A stretch of DNA of 64,000 nucleotides from Zizania palustris. Its lineage: Eukaryota > Streptophyta > Magnoliopsida > Poales > Poaceae. This document shows positions 22,300 to 32,480 of this stretch, piece by piece. A program made the translations under genes and the position numbers. Where the stretch lies: assembly GCA_019279435.1 (NCBI GenBank), contig JAAALK010000082.1:10611594-10675593 (forward strand), in the 5' to 3' direction. The notes under the pieces are model-generated. The model was not told where the DNA came from and did no database searches. It was given only the letters and a program-made list of their open reading frames with translations. Every line of letters begins with the position of its first letter. Position 1 is the stretch's first letter.

Positions 22300-22698
22300 A
22301 ACATCTTCCAGAGCTGAAGGGGAGTACAAGAGTGTGTTGTAGTTCTGAGATTTAAATTCGTAGTTCTGAGATTCGACGCTAGCACGCATGCAGCCGAAGC
22401 AAATTCCTCTTTTGCAAATTTTTTTTTGGATTTTTTAGTTAACTTCCGTCAGCCAATATTAGCCGATGGAAGTTATTGGCCTGTCGACAGAAAAAAGAAA
22501 AAAAAGTAATTTTCGTCGGCTAGGATTTGGCCGACGGAAGTTACCGATTTCCTGGTAACTTCCGTCGGCTAGGTTTGGCCGACGGAAGTTAGCTAACTTT
22601 CGTCGACACGCTTCGTCGGGAAAGGGCTAACTTCCGTCGGCTAAAGCCGACGGAAGTTTCCTGGATTGTTGTAGTGAATGTAGTAACTAGTGGAAAGG

Positions 22699-22708
22699 CT
22701 ATAAAAAG
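22699..22708 (+). promoter_or_regulatory. TATA box of the antisense gene in G
   Basis: CTATAAAAAG lies about 98 bases before the ATG at 22806, on the plus strand, opposite to the transcription of Tat element G. It is immediately downstream of the CACTA insertion (which ends at 22676), so the insertion may have separated it from upstream promoter sequence. Confidence 0.6.
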
Positions 22709-22805
22709 GGGAACCGAAGCTCATCAGAATTTTTTACAGAGCTTTGCTTCTAAGCTTCTTTTCTTCAACCTCCTAACTTTCCCCAACCTTCTGAGCAACC
22801 AACCA

Positions 22806-23887
22806 ATGGCGAGGACCAGCACAATGCTGTCGGCCGTGGTGGGAACTTTGGTGCAGAGGCAAGTATGGGCGGCATCAGTAGTGGTGTCCATGGCAGGAGC
22901 TCCGAGGAGTTCTTGGCCAAAGAACCCTCGGGAGCTTCGCCCACCGTCCAAGAAGCCATTGCCGCAGAGCTTCATCCTCGGGCAATCGGCGAGTACAGCA
23001 GACTCCATCGAGGAAGTGGTGAACAGGAAGCTAGGCCCTGGCATGAGGACTCGAGTCCCTGGAACAGAGACGACGCCGAAGCCCCGAAGCGGAGAAGTGG
23101 TGGTCTTTGAGGCTTTCTTCGAAGCTGGACTGGTCTTCCTGCAATCTACTTCCTGGCAGAGGTACTAGACATGTTCCACATTACCTTGCCACAGTTGTCC
23201 CTCAATGCCATAGCAAGACTAGCCATCTTCGAATGGGCCCTTCGGGCAAAAGGGTGCGAAGGGAGATCGGAGGTCTTCGCCGCTACTCACGAAGCTTCCT
23301 ACCAGCCGAAGCCACAAGACGGACCCGGAGACACCAAGGTGTTAACGGCGTTCGGAAGTGTTAACTTCCAACTTTGGAAGGAGTACGCGCAGCATTTCCC
23401 AGCAAATGCCATCAACGATCGTTGGTACACTAACTGGATCCTCCGATGGTTCTACGCTGAAGTCGGAGAGGATTCCAGCCTCGCAGGGCCCCTTCAAGAA
23501 ATCTGGTACTAGAAGGAAGTCGATGTTACTCCAAACCCAAGCTTGCTTTCAATGCAGCTTGGGTTACTTTCTACGGTAGCCCACCGTATGAGCATGCGGG
23601 ATCTGGTGGAGGAATTCATCGCCCTCCAGATCCCTCCTCTCGGAGATGATTGGCCGATTGCATTTCAAAATGCTTCGGAGGGGGAGCTTCGAAGCCTAGG
23701 TAAGTCTTCGTATTTTCTGCATTAACACATTATAAACCAGATAACATACATAATGGAATGCTACCTCTTTTCTGCAGCTCCTTTGGCTCTAGCTCCAGAA
23801 CAGATGGCAAGATCCACTGAACGGGTGCTCGGAGCCCCTTCTAAATTAGCTAATTTAAATGACCCGGGCGCCCTGAGCGTAAGATAA
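22806..23887 (+). pseudogene. Antisense additional ORF of Tat element (gypsy-type transposon domain), spliced
   Basis: This gene runs opposite to G's integrase. ATG at 22806 follows a TATA box. One frame runs from the ATG to about 23125, then continues after a one-base frame change through a conserved region (FHITLPQLSLNAIARLAIFE, YQPKP, WILRWFYAE). That pattern resembles the plant 'putative gypsy type transposon' domain (PF04195 type) found in extra ORFs of Tat elements. A TAG interrupts it at 23510-23512. The frame then continues to a splice donor at 23700 (GTAAGT); the intron ends at 23777 (TGCAG). The second exon is in phase and open to TAA at 23885-23887. Its end overlaps the end of integrase in convergent orientation. 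The protein's role is unknown. Confidence 0.65.
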
Positions 23888-24736
23888 TATATGGTCCTTC
23901 CCATTTATTTCCTAGCTTCTCGGGAGCTATTAGACTTCGTAATACCAAATGACCTGGTTTAAGCTCATTCACTTTTATCTTCGGATCATACCATGCCTTC
24001 GTTTGGTCTTGGTACTTCGTCAGATTGGCAACAGCTCGAAGCCTTGTTTCTTCTGACAAGTCCAGCGAAGTGTTTCTTTCATCTTCATTTCCAGGCTCCA
24101 CTACACGGAGGGATCCACCTTTGAGCTCCGTAGGAGTCATGGCCTCGTCTCGGAATAGCAACCTAAATGGGGTGAAGCCTGTGGACCCGGCTTGAGTGGT
24201 CTGAATGGACCATAGAATCTTAGGGAGCTCTTCAGTCCACAGCCCCTTAGCCAACCCGACAATCCTACGATTCAAACCGGAGAGAATATTTCCATTGGCT
24301 CGCTCGACGGCTCCGTTGGATTGGGGGTGGCGAACAGCTGCGAAGCATAAATTGATGCCCAGTCCTTCGCAAAACTCTCTAAATGGTTCAGCTTCGAACT
24401 GAGTGCCATTATCCACAGTTAAATCCCTTGGCACTCCGAACCTGCATATGATATTTTGTCAAAAGAATTTTTGCACATTTCTTGAAGTGATAGTAGTTAG
24501 GGGTTTAGATTCGACCCATTTAGAAAAATACTCGATTGCTACCACTTCAAACATTAAGCTGCCTTTTGCCATTGGAAAAGGGCCGATGAGATCCATTCCC
24601 CATCGTGCCATTGGCCATACCGGGGTAATGACTTAAAGAGGATTTGGTGGAGGGTGGCTCCGTCTACCCATCCACTAGCATCCTTGGCAGGTTCGAACTA
24701 ACTCTTCTGCATCTCTTACAATTGTTGGCCAATAGA
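23850..24736 (-). pseudogene. Tat-type Gypsy integrase of element G
   Basis: Minus strand. The first part (24736-24436) holds the zinc-binding region end (AEELVRTCQGC) and the start of the catalytic core (WGMDLIGPF, EYFSKWVE), with stops and a frame break. The open frame 24434-23850 includes the second catalytic Asp region (LTVDNGTQFEAE), the glutamate region (HPQSNGAVERANG) and the C-terminal domain. Integrase joins the DNA copy to the host genome. The N-terminal part is cut off by the Tekay LTR at 24737. The style is typical of the Tat branch. Confidence 0.85.
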
Positions 24737-27568
24737 TGTCGCGCCCTGATTTAATAAATCAGGACTTTATTGAAATTCCATAGAAAATCAATAAAACAAG
24801 ACGTTCATCATGCGACCACGTACAATACGGGCAATCATTCATGGTTCGTAGACCGCATTAATACAAAAGTGAAAAAAGGTGAAGAGAAACTAATAAAATA
24901 AGGGTCCTAGATGAACGCCTCCTTCCAGTCTCGCCTTGACTGGGTCGCTACTCCAGACCTGCATCCTCCTCGTAGTAGACGAGCTCTGATGGTGTAAGTC
25001 AACGGGGTGAGTACAGGAGTACTCAGCAAGCCACCAAATGCAAATATAATGCAAGGTAATAACAAGGGAGATAGTGGCTAGTTTTGCGGAAGCGAGAAAT
25101 TTGTAAAGCAATTTAATGTGGACAATTTATTAGTACTAAAACGTAAACATGTGTATGCATCATCATCTTCTAACTCGAGGGGTACAGTCAGCCCCACCTC
25201 GCTCAACAGTCCTTACATGCCATGAATAACTCAACCATTCAAACAATAGTAAACTAACTGCGAGTAGTCACACAACCCGCCCTTGATCGTGGGCTCGGCT
25301 TTTCGAAAAGATTGATTTTACTCTGATCAGAGATGTACCACTGTACCCACAAGGCACGCACTCATCACTTACACCAAAGTGTAACGAGATGACCCATTTC
25401 ACGGGAACTCGTGCCAAAACCTTCCATATAGTCCTTCCCGACTCAATAGCACCCTCTTATAGGTTTCATATGGTGTCCCGACGCGTCGGAGCCCCACCAT
25501 ACCCCCCTTGAGCCTCGTCGGTACAAGTCGCCCGCAGGCTTGCCCCTTGCCCCCTCCACTATGGTGCATCGAGTCGGAGTATTCCATACTTCCAGTTAGG
25601 ACTTACCCATTAGACTTGTGGTTGGTACGGAAGTGCTTTGCAACAGATCCCGTAGACCGGTCCTTATAGTGCCCCGGGTGCGACAAACCAATGCCCGAGC
25701 TTGCACCCGGAACCCACCATACTTATAACTTAGCCAACTCCAACAGAGTCCAGAGACGAGAATAACGGGGAAATTCATATACAGAATCCAGCTATCTACG
25801 ACTCATTCTTTTTATCCTATAGCAGTTGTGCCGGTACATTAGGCACTAGCTAATATTGTTATAGTAGAGTGACAAGGAGTTAAGGCTCAATAAGCATGGC
25901 TTGGGTTTGCACACAAGGACGGGGATCTAATAAATATAAGTGTAAGGCTTTGATGTTTGACTAATGCAATATTAACCTATGGGTTATAGCAATATTTTAC
26001 TTAAAGCATGGGCTCAAATATGATCAACTGTTTCCACAGAGGTGGTCGATGACTTGCCTTGATCAGCAAATGGGGATGGAGGAACCTCGGGGTAGAACTC
26101 CTGCTCCTCGATGAACTCGAAGTCTTCTCGATACGAAAAAAATAAACAGTACATTCAATAAATAGACAAAAATTCACCAAATACTAAACATACACATTTG
26201 TGGGTTTAATTATGTGGAATAAAGTTTTAATATTCTGATGTTTGGTGAATAAACAGTAAACTTAATTTCTTAGGGCTTTCTAATTTATTTTTCTGAATTA
26301 TTAATTTATCCCTAAGGAGTTTATATTCTTTTATTTGTTAAAAATATTTTGGGTAACAGTAACATACTGTTTTTATGGCATTAATGTGTAGAGAATATTA
26401 TTCTGGATTTAACAAAATTTGAATGGTGAAATTTGGAGTTAAAATGAGCAAGATATGAATTTTTGAAGTTTAAACTATTTTCTGAATTTTATTTAAAACC
26501 AGAAAATGGGCTCTGGTCCACGGTGAGCTAGGCCCACGGTGGACCGCGCCACTGTGCGCGTGGACCGGATCAACCAGATCCGTTGGATCCAGATCCGGCG
26601 GCCAGGCGCGAGGCGGGATCCCTTAAGTGAAAACGGACGGCCAGGATTAGATCCCGCGAACCGGTATGACGTGGACGCACCAGATCGCTCGGAGGTTTTA
26701 AGTGGTGATCGACGACCGAGAGGCCTCGATACCCCTTTGACCAGATCTGAGGGCCCAGATTAAATCCCAGAGGGATTTAATCCTAGCCCTCCGATCGTGA
26801 TCGGACGGCCAGAGAACGATCCGGCACGGCACGACGTAAGGGGCGCGTACCCCCCTTCGTCTCCGGCGACGGCGGGCTCGGGTGCGGCTACGACAGCGGC
26901 GACGAGGGCCTAGGGGGTCTATCTAGGGCCAAAATGGAATGCGGAGGTGAGGGGGGTCCTGACAGTACCTTCGGTGGCGACGATGGGGGCCTGGAGGTGA
27001 CCGGCGGCGAGCGTAGACGACGGAGAGGGTTCGGGTGCTTGACGGCGACGAGGATCCGGCGGTGTCCGCGGCCAACCGAGTGGATGCCGGTGATGGGAGG
27101 GCGATGACCGATCCGACGGTGGTGATGGCTAGGGCAAAGAGGGCCGGGGTCGACGGCGAGGGCTCGCCGGAGGCGAAGCAGAGCCGAAGGTCGAAAAAGA
27201 GGCGGCGGTGCTCTGTTTTCGCACGAGGAGGGCTGGGAGTGTGTGGGCTGAGGGCGGTGGTCGTGGAGGGTTTTTATAGGGGGTCGCCGGCGTCCATATG
27301 GCAAGGAATCGAAGGAACCCGAAGGTTAGTTTCCATCTCCAGCGAGAGTTTCCAAAAGGCTTCGGATATCCTTCCTTAAGCGCGTAAACGCGTCGCCATG
27401 GATGGAAGGGAGGCGGTGGCATGCGGGGAAGGTGATCCGGGGGTGATCAGGGCGATCGCGGGCGGCCGGCGGCGAGAAACAGAAGGGGATCTCGCCGGAT
27501 AAGGAAGGGGGATCCCCTTCCAACGAAGAAGACGAAGCTGACAGGTGGCCCCCACCTGTCAGCGGGCG
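24737..27568 (-). mobile_element. Tekay-type Gypsy LTR fragment inside G
   Basis: On the minus strand this is the LTR type of the solo LTR at 2160-5477. Its 3' end (TGTCGCGCCC on plus) is intact at 24737, but about the first 490 bases are missing at the right, where it runs straight into G's 5' LTR remnant at about 27568. The palindrome with CTGACAGGTGG arms is at the broken edge (about 27538-27563). The nested LTR and part of G were thus trimmed by one deletion. The many short GC-rich ORFs here (26539-27523) are not genes. Confidence 0.8.
24948..26123 (-). CDS. Putative spliced coding exons inside the Tekay LTR of G
   Basis: Minus-strand counterpart of the exon pair at 4091-5266. The first exon (26123-26058) encodes an acidic stretch with PEVPPSP and ADQ and ends at AAG/GCAAGT. 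The second (24985-24948) follows CAG, is in the same phase and ends YYEEDAGLE and TAG (24950-24948). Exon lengths (66 and 38 bases) equal those of the solo LTR copy. No start codon is located. Confidence 0.4.
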
Positions 27569-27829
27569 AAACTATTCGATACCCCGAATAAGGCTAAGAT
27601 AGTAAAATCTATCCGAAGAGGATAGATAAGGCATACGTCCCGTCAGTCTTATTGTTTCCCACTATAGAGACGGAGCCCTCGGAGGATACCTTCGAACTAG
27701 GAGCTGAAGGACCCTTCGGCTCGGAAACTTCATCAACTTGGGGACGAACCTTTATTTCGATGCTGATGAATTGTCTTTGCCTTTTGATCTAAAGAGCCCT
27801 GGGGATGAAGTATTTCCCCCCCCCCAACA
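27569..27829 (-). mobile_element. 5' LTR remnant of Tat element G
   Basis: The first half (to about 27690) matches 20165-20285 of G's left LTR; the rest, ending in a C-run and CCAACA, is the outer LTR end. The target duplication CCAGG follows. The inner part of this LTR, the primer site and all of gag to RT are deleted. Confidence 0.7.
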
Positions 27830-28142
27830 CCAGGCATGTAAAAGATAGCAAGAGCATTCAGCATACACATGCTTGTTACCAGAAGCAATGGTGATCATGT
27901 TTCAATTTTAAAGCATAAAAGCCATGCATATGACAGATATCAGACATATCATGTGAACTGAAGAAAAAACATGATCATCGACAGGTATTCAAAAGCATAT
28001 ACTAGCTAGAATAAGTAAAGCAGATCAATCATATAACAGAAGCAAGCTCAAAGTGTGATATGTGAATATGTATGATATGAACTCACACAAAAAGACTCAA
28101 GAAAAGAGTAAAGAAGAAAGAAAAAAATGGACTCAAAGTATC
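27830..28142 (-). other. 3' non-coding region of C, resumed after G
   Basis: Aligns with 1432-1783 of A and 50062-50370 of E (rc). It is the stretch immediately downstream of RNase H in Sireviruses. Non-coding. Confidence 0.75.
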
Positions 28143-28995
28143 CTAAAAAGGATAAACAACTCCCAAATCCCCTCGCAAACGCTCAAAAGTAGACTGATCT
28201 AGGGGTTTGGTGAAAATGTTAGCCAACAGATGATGGGTATCAACATGAACATGGTCAATGACACCATTCTCATGTTGATCCCTCTGAAAGTGAAAGCGCA
28301 CATCGATATGTTTTGTTTTTGAATGAAGACATGGGTTTTTCCCTACACTAATCGCGTTGGTACTATTACAAAACAAAGGTACTCTAGAAGGGAAAAACAA
28401 CCCAAAATCTCTCAACATGGAAATCATCCAAACCAATTGTGAGCGGCAGCTAGCAGCAGCTCAATACTCAGCCTCTGTGGTAGAAAGCGCATCTCTAGAT
28501 TGCTTACATGAAGACCAAGAGACAAGCAAAAAACCAAGAAATTGGCAACAACCAGAAGTCGACTTGCGATCCAGCCAGCACCCACCAAAATCAGCGTCGG
28601 AAAAGCCAGATAACTCAAGAGACAATGATGCTGAATAGTAAAGACCTAGATCAAGCGCATAGGTAAGGTACCTGAAAATGCGCTTGATAGCCTGCCGATG
28701 AGATGCGCGTGGGGAAGACGGGAAGCGCACACACAGTCCCACGGCAAACTGAATGTATGGTCTCGTCGCTGTCAAGTATAGTAGCGATCCAATCATCCCT
28801 CGATACTCTCTCTCGTTGACCTTGATGTCACTCTCGTCCTTGTTCAGGCCCCCAGATGTACCCATTGGGTTCATCTGAGGCTTCAGCTCTCCACCAAAGT
28901 CGAACTTCTTCAGCATATCCTACGTGTACTTGCTCTGGTGGATGGAAATGTTGTCCTTGGTCTGCTTGATCTGAAGCCCTAAGAAGTACTTGAGC
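28143..28995 (-). pseudogene. RT end and RNase H of Sirevirus C
   Basis: Minus strand. 28995-28461 encodes the end of reverse transcriptase and the connection (the GSLLYLTATRP and FRYLTYALDLGLYYS type segments), and 28436-28143 the RNase H end. A stop/frame change near 28440 separates them. RT upstream of 28995 is missing: the sequence passes directly into gag of element B, marking a deletion junction. Highly similar to 49200-50061 of E. Confidence 0.85.
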
Positions 28996-29811
28996 ACCAG
29001 TTCACATGATATGAGCCATGATAAAAAGTGCTTGATCTACCTACAAAGCGTGAATCTGGAAAACGATGAGGTCTCCTAATTTGTCGATAATCAAAGCCTA
29101 TTACACACGATCTAGCACCATATGAAGCATGGTGTACACCACGAGGGGCGTAATATTTCATGAAATCATGTGGGGCCTCAAAATCTGGATAAGAGTGAAA
29201 AGCAGACTCATGCATACCTAAAGATGGGTAATGCATGTCCTGAAAGTTCATCGCAAAAGAACGTTGTTCATCCCTGATACGACGAAAGCAAAACCCAACC
29301 AAGTGACCCACCTGATGACAATAGGAGTAGTGATACACTCTCTTGGGTGTATGAGCATGGGTCTCTGTCACAAATCTCACAGTCTTCTTGGGTTTTTGCT
29401 GAGGAGGTTCATCTGGTGAACGAAAAGCTTTCTTTGTAGGTTGAGTAGGATTGTTGGCTTTTTGATCGGTGTCTAACTGGGCTCTCTCTTTCTCAAGGGT
29501 AGTGTGAAGAGTGAACACACTTTCACTCAAAGTGTTTAGAGTAGTTCTCTCATAGCCCAACTCGAGAGCTAACCCTTCCCTGTCAGCACACAATTTTGTT
29601 TTAGCCAAAAGCAAATCCATCCTACCCTTGCCTTTAGTGCATTTCTCAACCACGGAGAGAAGATAATCATTTTCACACTTCAGTTTTTCGACATGCTCTC
29701 TAGCAAAGCTGAGTTGGTCCTTAAGGGTGATGCAGGTGGGACACGCTGGCTGCACATCCTTAGAACACTCAGCACTCTCCAATCTAGCCTTAAGTTCATC
29801 AATATGCCTAT
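28996..29811 (-). pseudogene. Gag C-terminal part of element B
   Basis: Minus-strand frame 29782-28979 encodes a coiled-coil-like stretch followed by a basic region and a second Cys/His cluster (YSYCHQVGHLVGFCF), then a Tyr/His-rich tail. It continues the gag at 53538, the two halves being split by E with CCTAT duplicated (29807-29811 and 53538-53542). At the left it runs into C's RT, so the last codons are a chimera. Confidence 0.75.
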
Positions 29812-31742
29812 TGAGGAGCCATGCTGAAGAGTGTGGGCCTCATGGCTCCAGATGTGATGAGTCATTGTCAACGAAAGTCACAGAGGACTGAAGAGAGGAG
29901 AAGACCCTTTGTGTCTGGGCCGCATGTGACTCAAGTACATGGGCAGCGAGCGACTGTCGGGCAGAGGGGCCGCGAAGTCGGTCTGGCCCAATCCGGGTAC
30001 ATGGGCTAGGAGCAGCAGAGGTTCCATTGGACTGTTGACCAGGATTGACTCAGGTACACGGGTGGTGAGTGATTGTTGGGCTGAGAGTGCTGCAGAATTG
30101 GGCCGGCCCAATCCGGGTACCTGGTGCAAAGTCGATGGACGCTTTGTCAGTTTCAGCGCAAAACTGACGACCACTGATCTCGGATCGGACCGTTCTGAGA
30201 CGAAGCCGTAGTCGCTACAAAAGCTCCGCTTTAGGATAAGTCATCTATAAATAGTAGTTTACTATTTTGTCCTTAGGCCCACAGTCAGTCAGTCGAGTCT
30301 GTAAAAATATCCTAAGGGCAGTTTGGTCTTTTCCATTTTATTTCAGCGTCTGTAAAAACTTGATGACAAACTTGAGTTCACTTTCCCCATACTGAGTTCC
30401 TGTTCATTCTCCTGTTCTGTGAGCGCCGCCGCCTGTCTGGATTTTTTCCATTCCTCTCAGGCTTTCGTCAGGATCCATGCCTTCGGCACCTTGGGAAATC
30501 GATTAAACAAGTTTTTTACTTCCTGCGAGCATTGACATGATTTAAATTTATTTTATGCCTCAGTTTGCGTGCTTGGTTTCTGTTCTCGTTTCGTTTTTAT
30601 CTCCCGGTGAAATCATTTTCATCATGGCTGTTGTCTAATAGCTAGCTTGGCTAGTCTGCAGCTACTCTGCCATGAATTGTTTTGTGATTATCGTCCCGTT
30701 CTTGTAACTGCAAGGAGTATCTAGTTTTTGTTTAATCTCAGCCTGCAATTTTTTACTTGGGAGCATTGTGCATGCGTTTCTACAGTGTGTAACATTGTTC
30801 TTGAGGGTCTATTCTGTCCTGGCAGAAAGGCTAGTAGCAACCTATACTTCTAGGCTTTGCTCATAGCTGTGTGGCTAGTCTCCTTAGGATTTTCTTGCTT
30901 TGTTGTTGATAGCTATGCATCAGGACAGCTGCTATACACTTGTGCGTCCCTCTCTATGGCACAGCTAGTTTTGAATCTCTAGCATGCTTTGGGTCTGTGG
31001 TTTTAGATTCGAAGGGTTTAGTCTGAATAGACAGGTTTTGTTTTGGCATCGAAGTTCGCATACGTTCTAAGGCTACCGTGGGGCTTGGTGCAACCTTTTT
31101 GACTTGGACTTCGGCATGTTGGGAAGCAGACTTCGAATTGAAGTCTGACCTAGCAGGTCTTCGGGCTTCACAGCTTCTACATACTTCGAACATTTTTGTT
31201 TGGTCTGCTTCGAGGTTCACAGGATGTGTTTTTCGGAGGTCGTTTGTTTCGAAGCTATCAGGCATCGGTTTCCAGTGTGTAAGCACCTGTAGACTCCGAT
31301 ACGAAGTCAGTGTGTTTTTGGTGTGGGCCCCTCGGCTCATTTTTATTGCATTCAAAGTATACACCCTTCGGAGGTGCAGGCTTTGCAAGATCACTTTGAA
31401 TCAGGCTTCGGCACGTCTCCTACAGGCTTTGTTACTGCGTTCTTCGAGGCTTTGTCAAGTACCAAACAGGAGACAAAACTTGAATAGTAAGATTCCTCAT
31501 TTTACGTGCACTCATGTTAAATCTTTTTGATGATCTATCTCTGTGAAGTTTGATCTGCCCATATTTTAAATGCTTTGTTAATCTGCCTATTAGCACTGTG
31601 TTGGTGTCTTTTCGATTAGGACATCGGTTGTGTTTAGGCTAGATTATTTTAGGCTTTGTTGATCTGTTTACTTTTCAACTATTATTCTACCTATTAGCAC
31701 TGTTATTCACCCCCCCCTCTGGCCGCTACTTTTGGTCCTACA
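29812..31742 (+). mobile_element. 5' LTR of Sirevirus E
   Basis: Runs TGAGGAGCC to GGTCCTACA (1931 bases). U3 contains a 118-base-spaced direct repeat ending in GGCCCAATCCGGGTAC (29928-30000, 30046-30120) and the GTCAGTTT/AAACTGAC palindrome (30146-30168). Compared with the 3' LTR it lacks about 83 bases at about 30358-30362, which in the 3' LTR hold the TATA box and telomere-like motif. A second TATA-like CTATAAATAG remains at 30245-30254. R/U5 carries about a dozen TTCGAAG-type motifs (31005-31460). Confidence 0.9.
30146..30168. promoter_or_regulatory. Conserved U3 palindrome of Sirevirus LTRs
   Basis: Arms GTCAGTTT and AAACTGAC around a 7-base centre. Present at 12496-12518 (A), 15790-15812 (H), 30146-30168 (E 5') and in slightly decayed form at 18483-18504 and about 61688-61710 (C) and 51783-51805 (E 3'). 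It is always followed or preceded by an AAAGCGTCCACC-type block. A palindromic protein-binding site is likely, given its conservation across LTR types; the binder is unknown. Confidence 0.6.
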
Positions 31743-31744
31743 AG

Positions 31745-31757
31745 TGGTATCAGAGCC
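31745..31757 (+). other. Primer binding site of E (initiator Met-tRNA)
   Basis: TGGTATCAGAGCC, two bases after the LTR end, complementary to the 3' end of initiator methionine tRNA. Confidence 0.9.
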
Positions 31758-31807
31758 TGGTTAGGGTTTTTCCATACCTTAACCGGTTCTAAACCCCAGT
31801 AGTGATC

Positions 31808-32480
31808 ATGACGTCTCCTGGAAAGGTTCCGTCCTTGGAAGCTTATGGCTATAATTATTGGAAGACTTGCATGCGAGCCTATCTCATGAGCCAAAGCTCG
31901 GACATTTGGGACATTTGTGTTCACGCTACTTTCACCATATTGCCAGTTGCTGAGCGTAATTCTCCTGATATTATCACCCAGCATCTGAACAACAACAAAG
32001 CGGTGAACATTTTGTTTTCTAGTTTAGGTCCCACTAAATTTGAGCGTGTGAGCCATCTTACCACTACTAGAGAGATTTGGGCTACCCTCCAGGCACACCA
32101 TGAGGGGACAGCCCAAGTCAAGGCTCAGCTCTATCAGACCTACCGGCGTGAATACGAAAATTTCACACAGAAGCCGAGTGAATCTGTTGAAGCTTTGTTT
32201 GGTCGCTTTCAATCAATCATAAACAAGCTTCGGGCCAACAAGGCTGAGGGTGTTCAGTTAGTCTCAGATCATGAGCAGGCGCTCAAGGTTCTCCATACTT
32301 TGGACCCTAAGATCTGGGAGATCAAGGTATCCTCTATCATTGAGAGCACATCTTATGATACCTTGACAATTTCTGAGTTGTTTAGCAAGCTGAAGGCCAC
32401 TGAGGTTGATACCCAGTTGAGATCAAATCTCACTGGCTCTGGATCAATAACCCTGGCCCTTGCTACACCTTCTGCTGACC
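31808..32480 (+). pseudogene. Gag N-terminal half of Sirevirus E
   Basis: ATG at 31808-31810, about 50 bases after the primer site. The 224 codons are open and encode the Copia gag (UBN2-type) domain, with YWKTCMRAYLMSQSSDIW near the start and the FGRFQSIINKLR and KVLHTLDPKIWE segments. Gag forms the particle that holds the RNA. The frame is cut by F at 32481 (target copy TGACC 32476-32480) and resumes at 44785. Unlike A and C it has no TAG after the HHEGTA segment. Confidence 0.88.

Larger units (their letters stand above)
20543..22676. mobile_element. Non-autonomous CACTA DNA transposon with captured gene pieces
   Basis: The left end is CACTACAAGAAAA and the right end reads TTGTTGTAGTG, so both termini give CACTACAA. 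A 3-bp target duplication AAT flanks it (20540-20542 and 22677-22679). Both subterminal zones (20565-20815 and 22435-22660) hold many copies of CTTCCGTCGGC in alternating orientation, the usual subterminal array of CACTA elements. There is no transposase. Between the arrays lie a proline-rich low-complexity stretch, an exon pair from a MATE transporter and exons of another gene. It inserted into Tat element G, upstream of G's antisense gene. Confidence 0.9.
19931..27829 (-). mobile_element. Tat-type Gypsy element G, internally deleted
   Basis: Starts TGTTGGCG and ends CCAACA, with the target duplication CCAGG at 19926-19930 and 27830-27834. It lies in the non-coding tail of C. Contents from the left: 3' LTR start, a CACTA element (20543-22676), a plus-strand (antisense) gene (22806-23887), the minus-strand integrase (24736-23850), a broken Tekay LTR (24737-27568) and a remnant of the 5' LTR (27569-27829). 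RT, protease, gag and primer site are absent, removed by a deletion whose scar is at about 27568. Confidence 0.8.

Noticed and set aside
27814..27826. C-run at the right end of G as a polypurine tract
   Set aside because: It is inside the LTR end, not between pol and the 3' LTR, and is probably a simple repeat.
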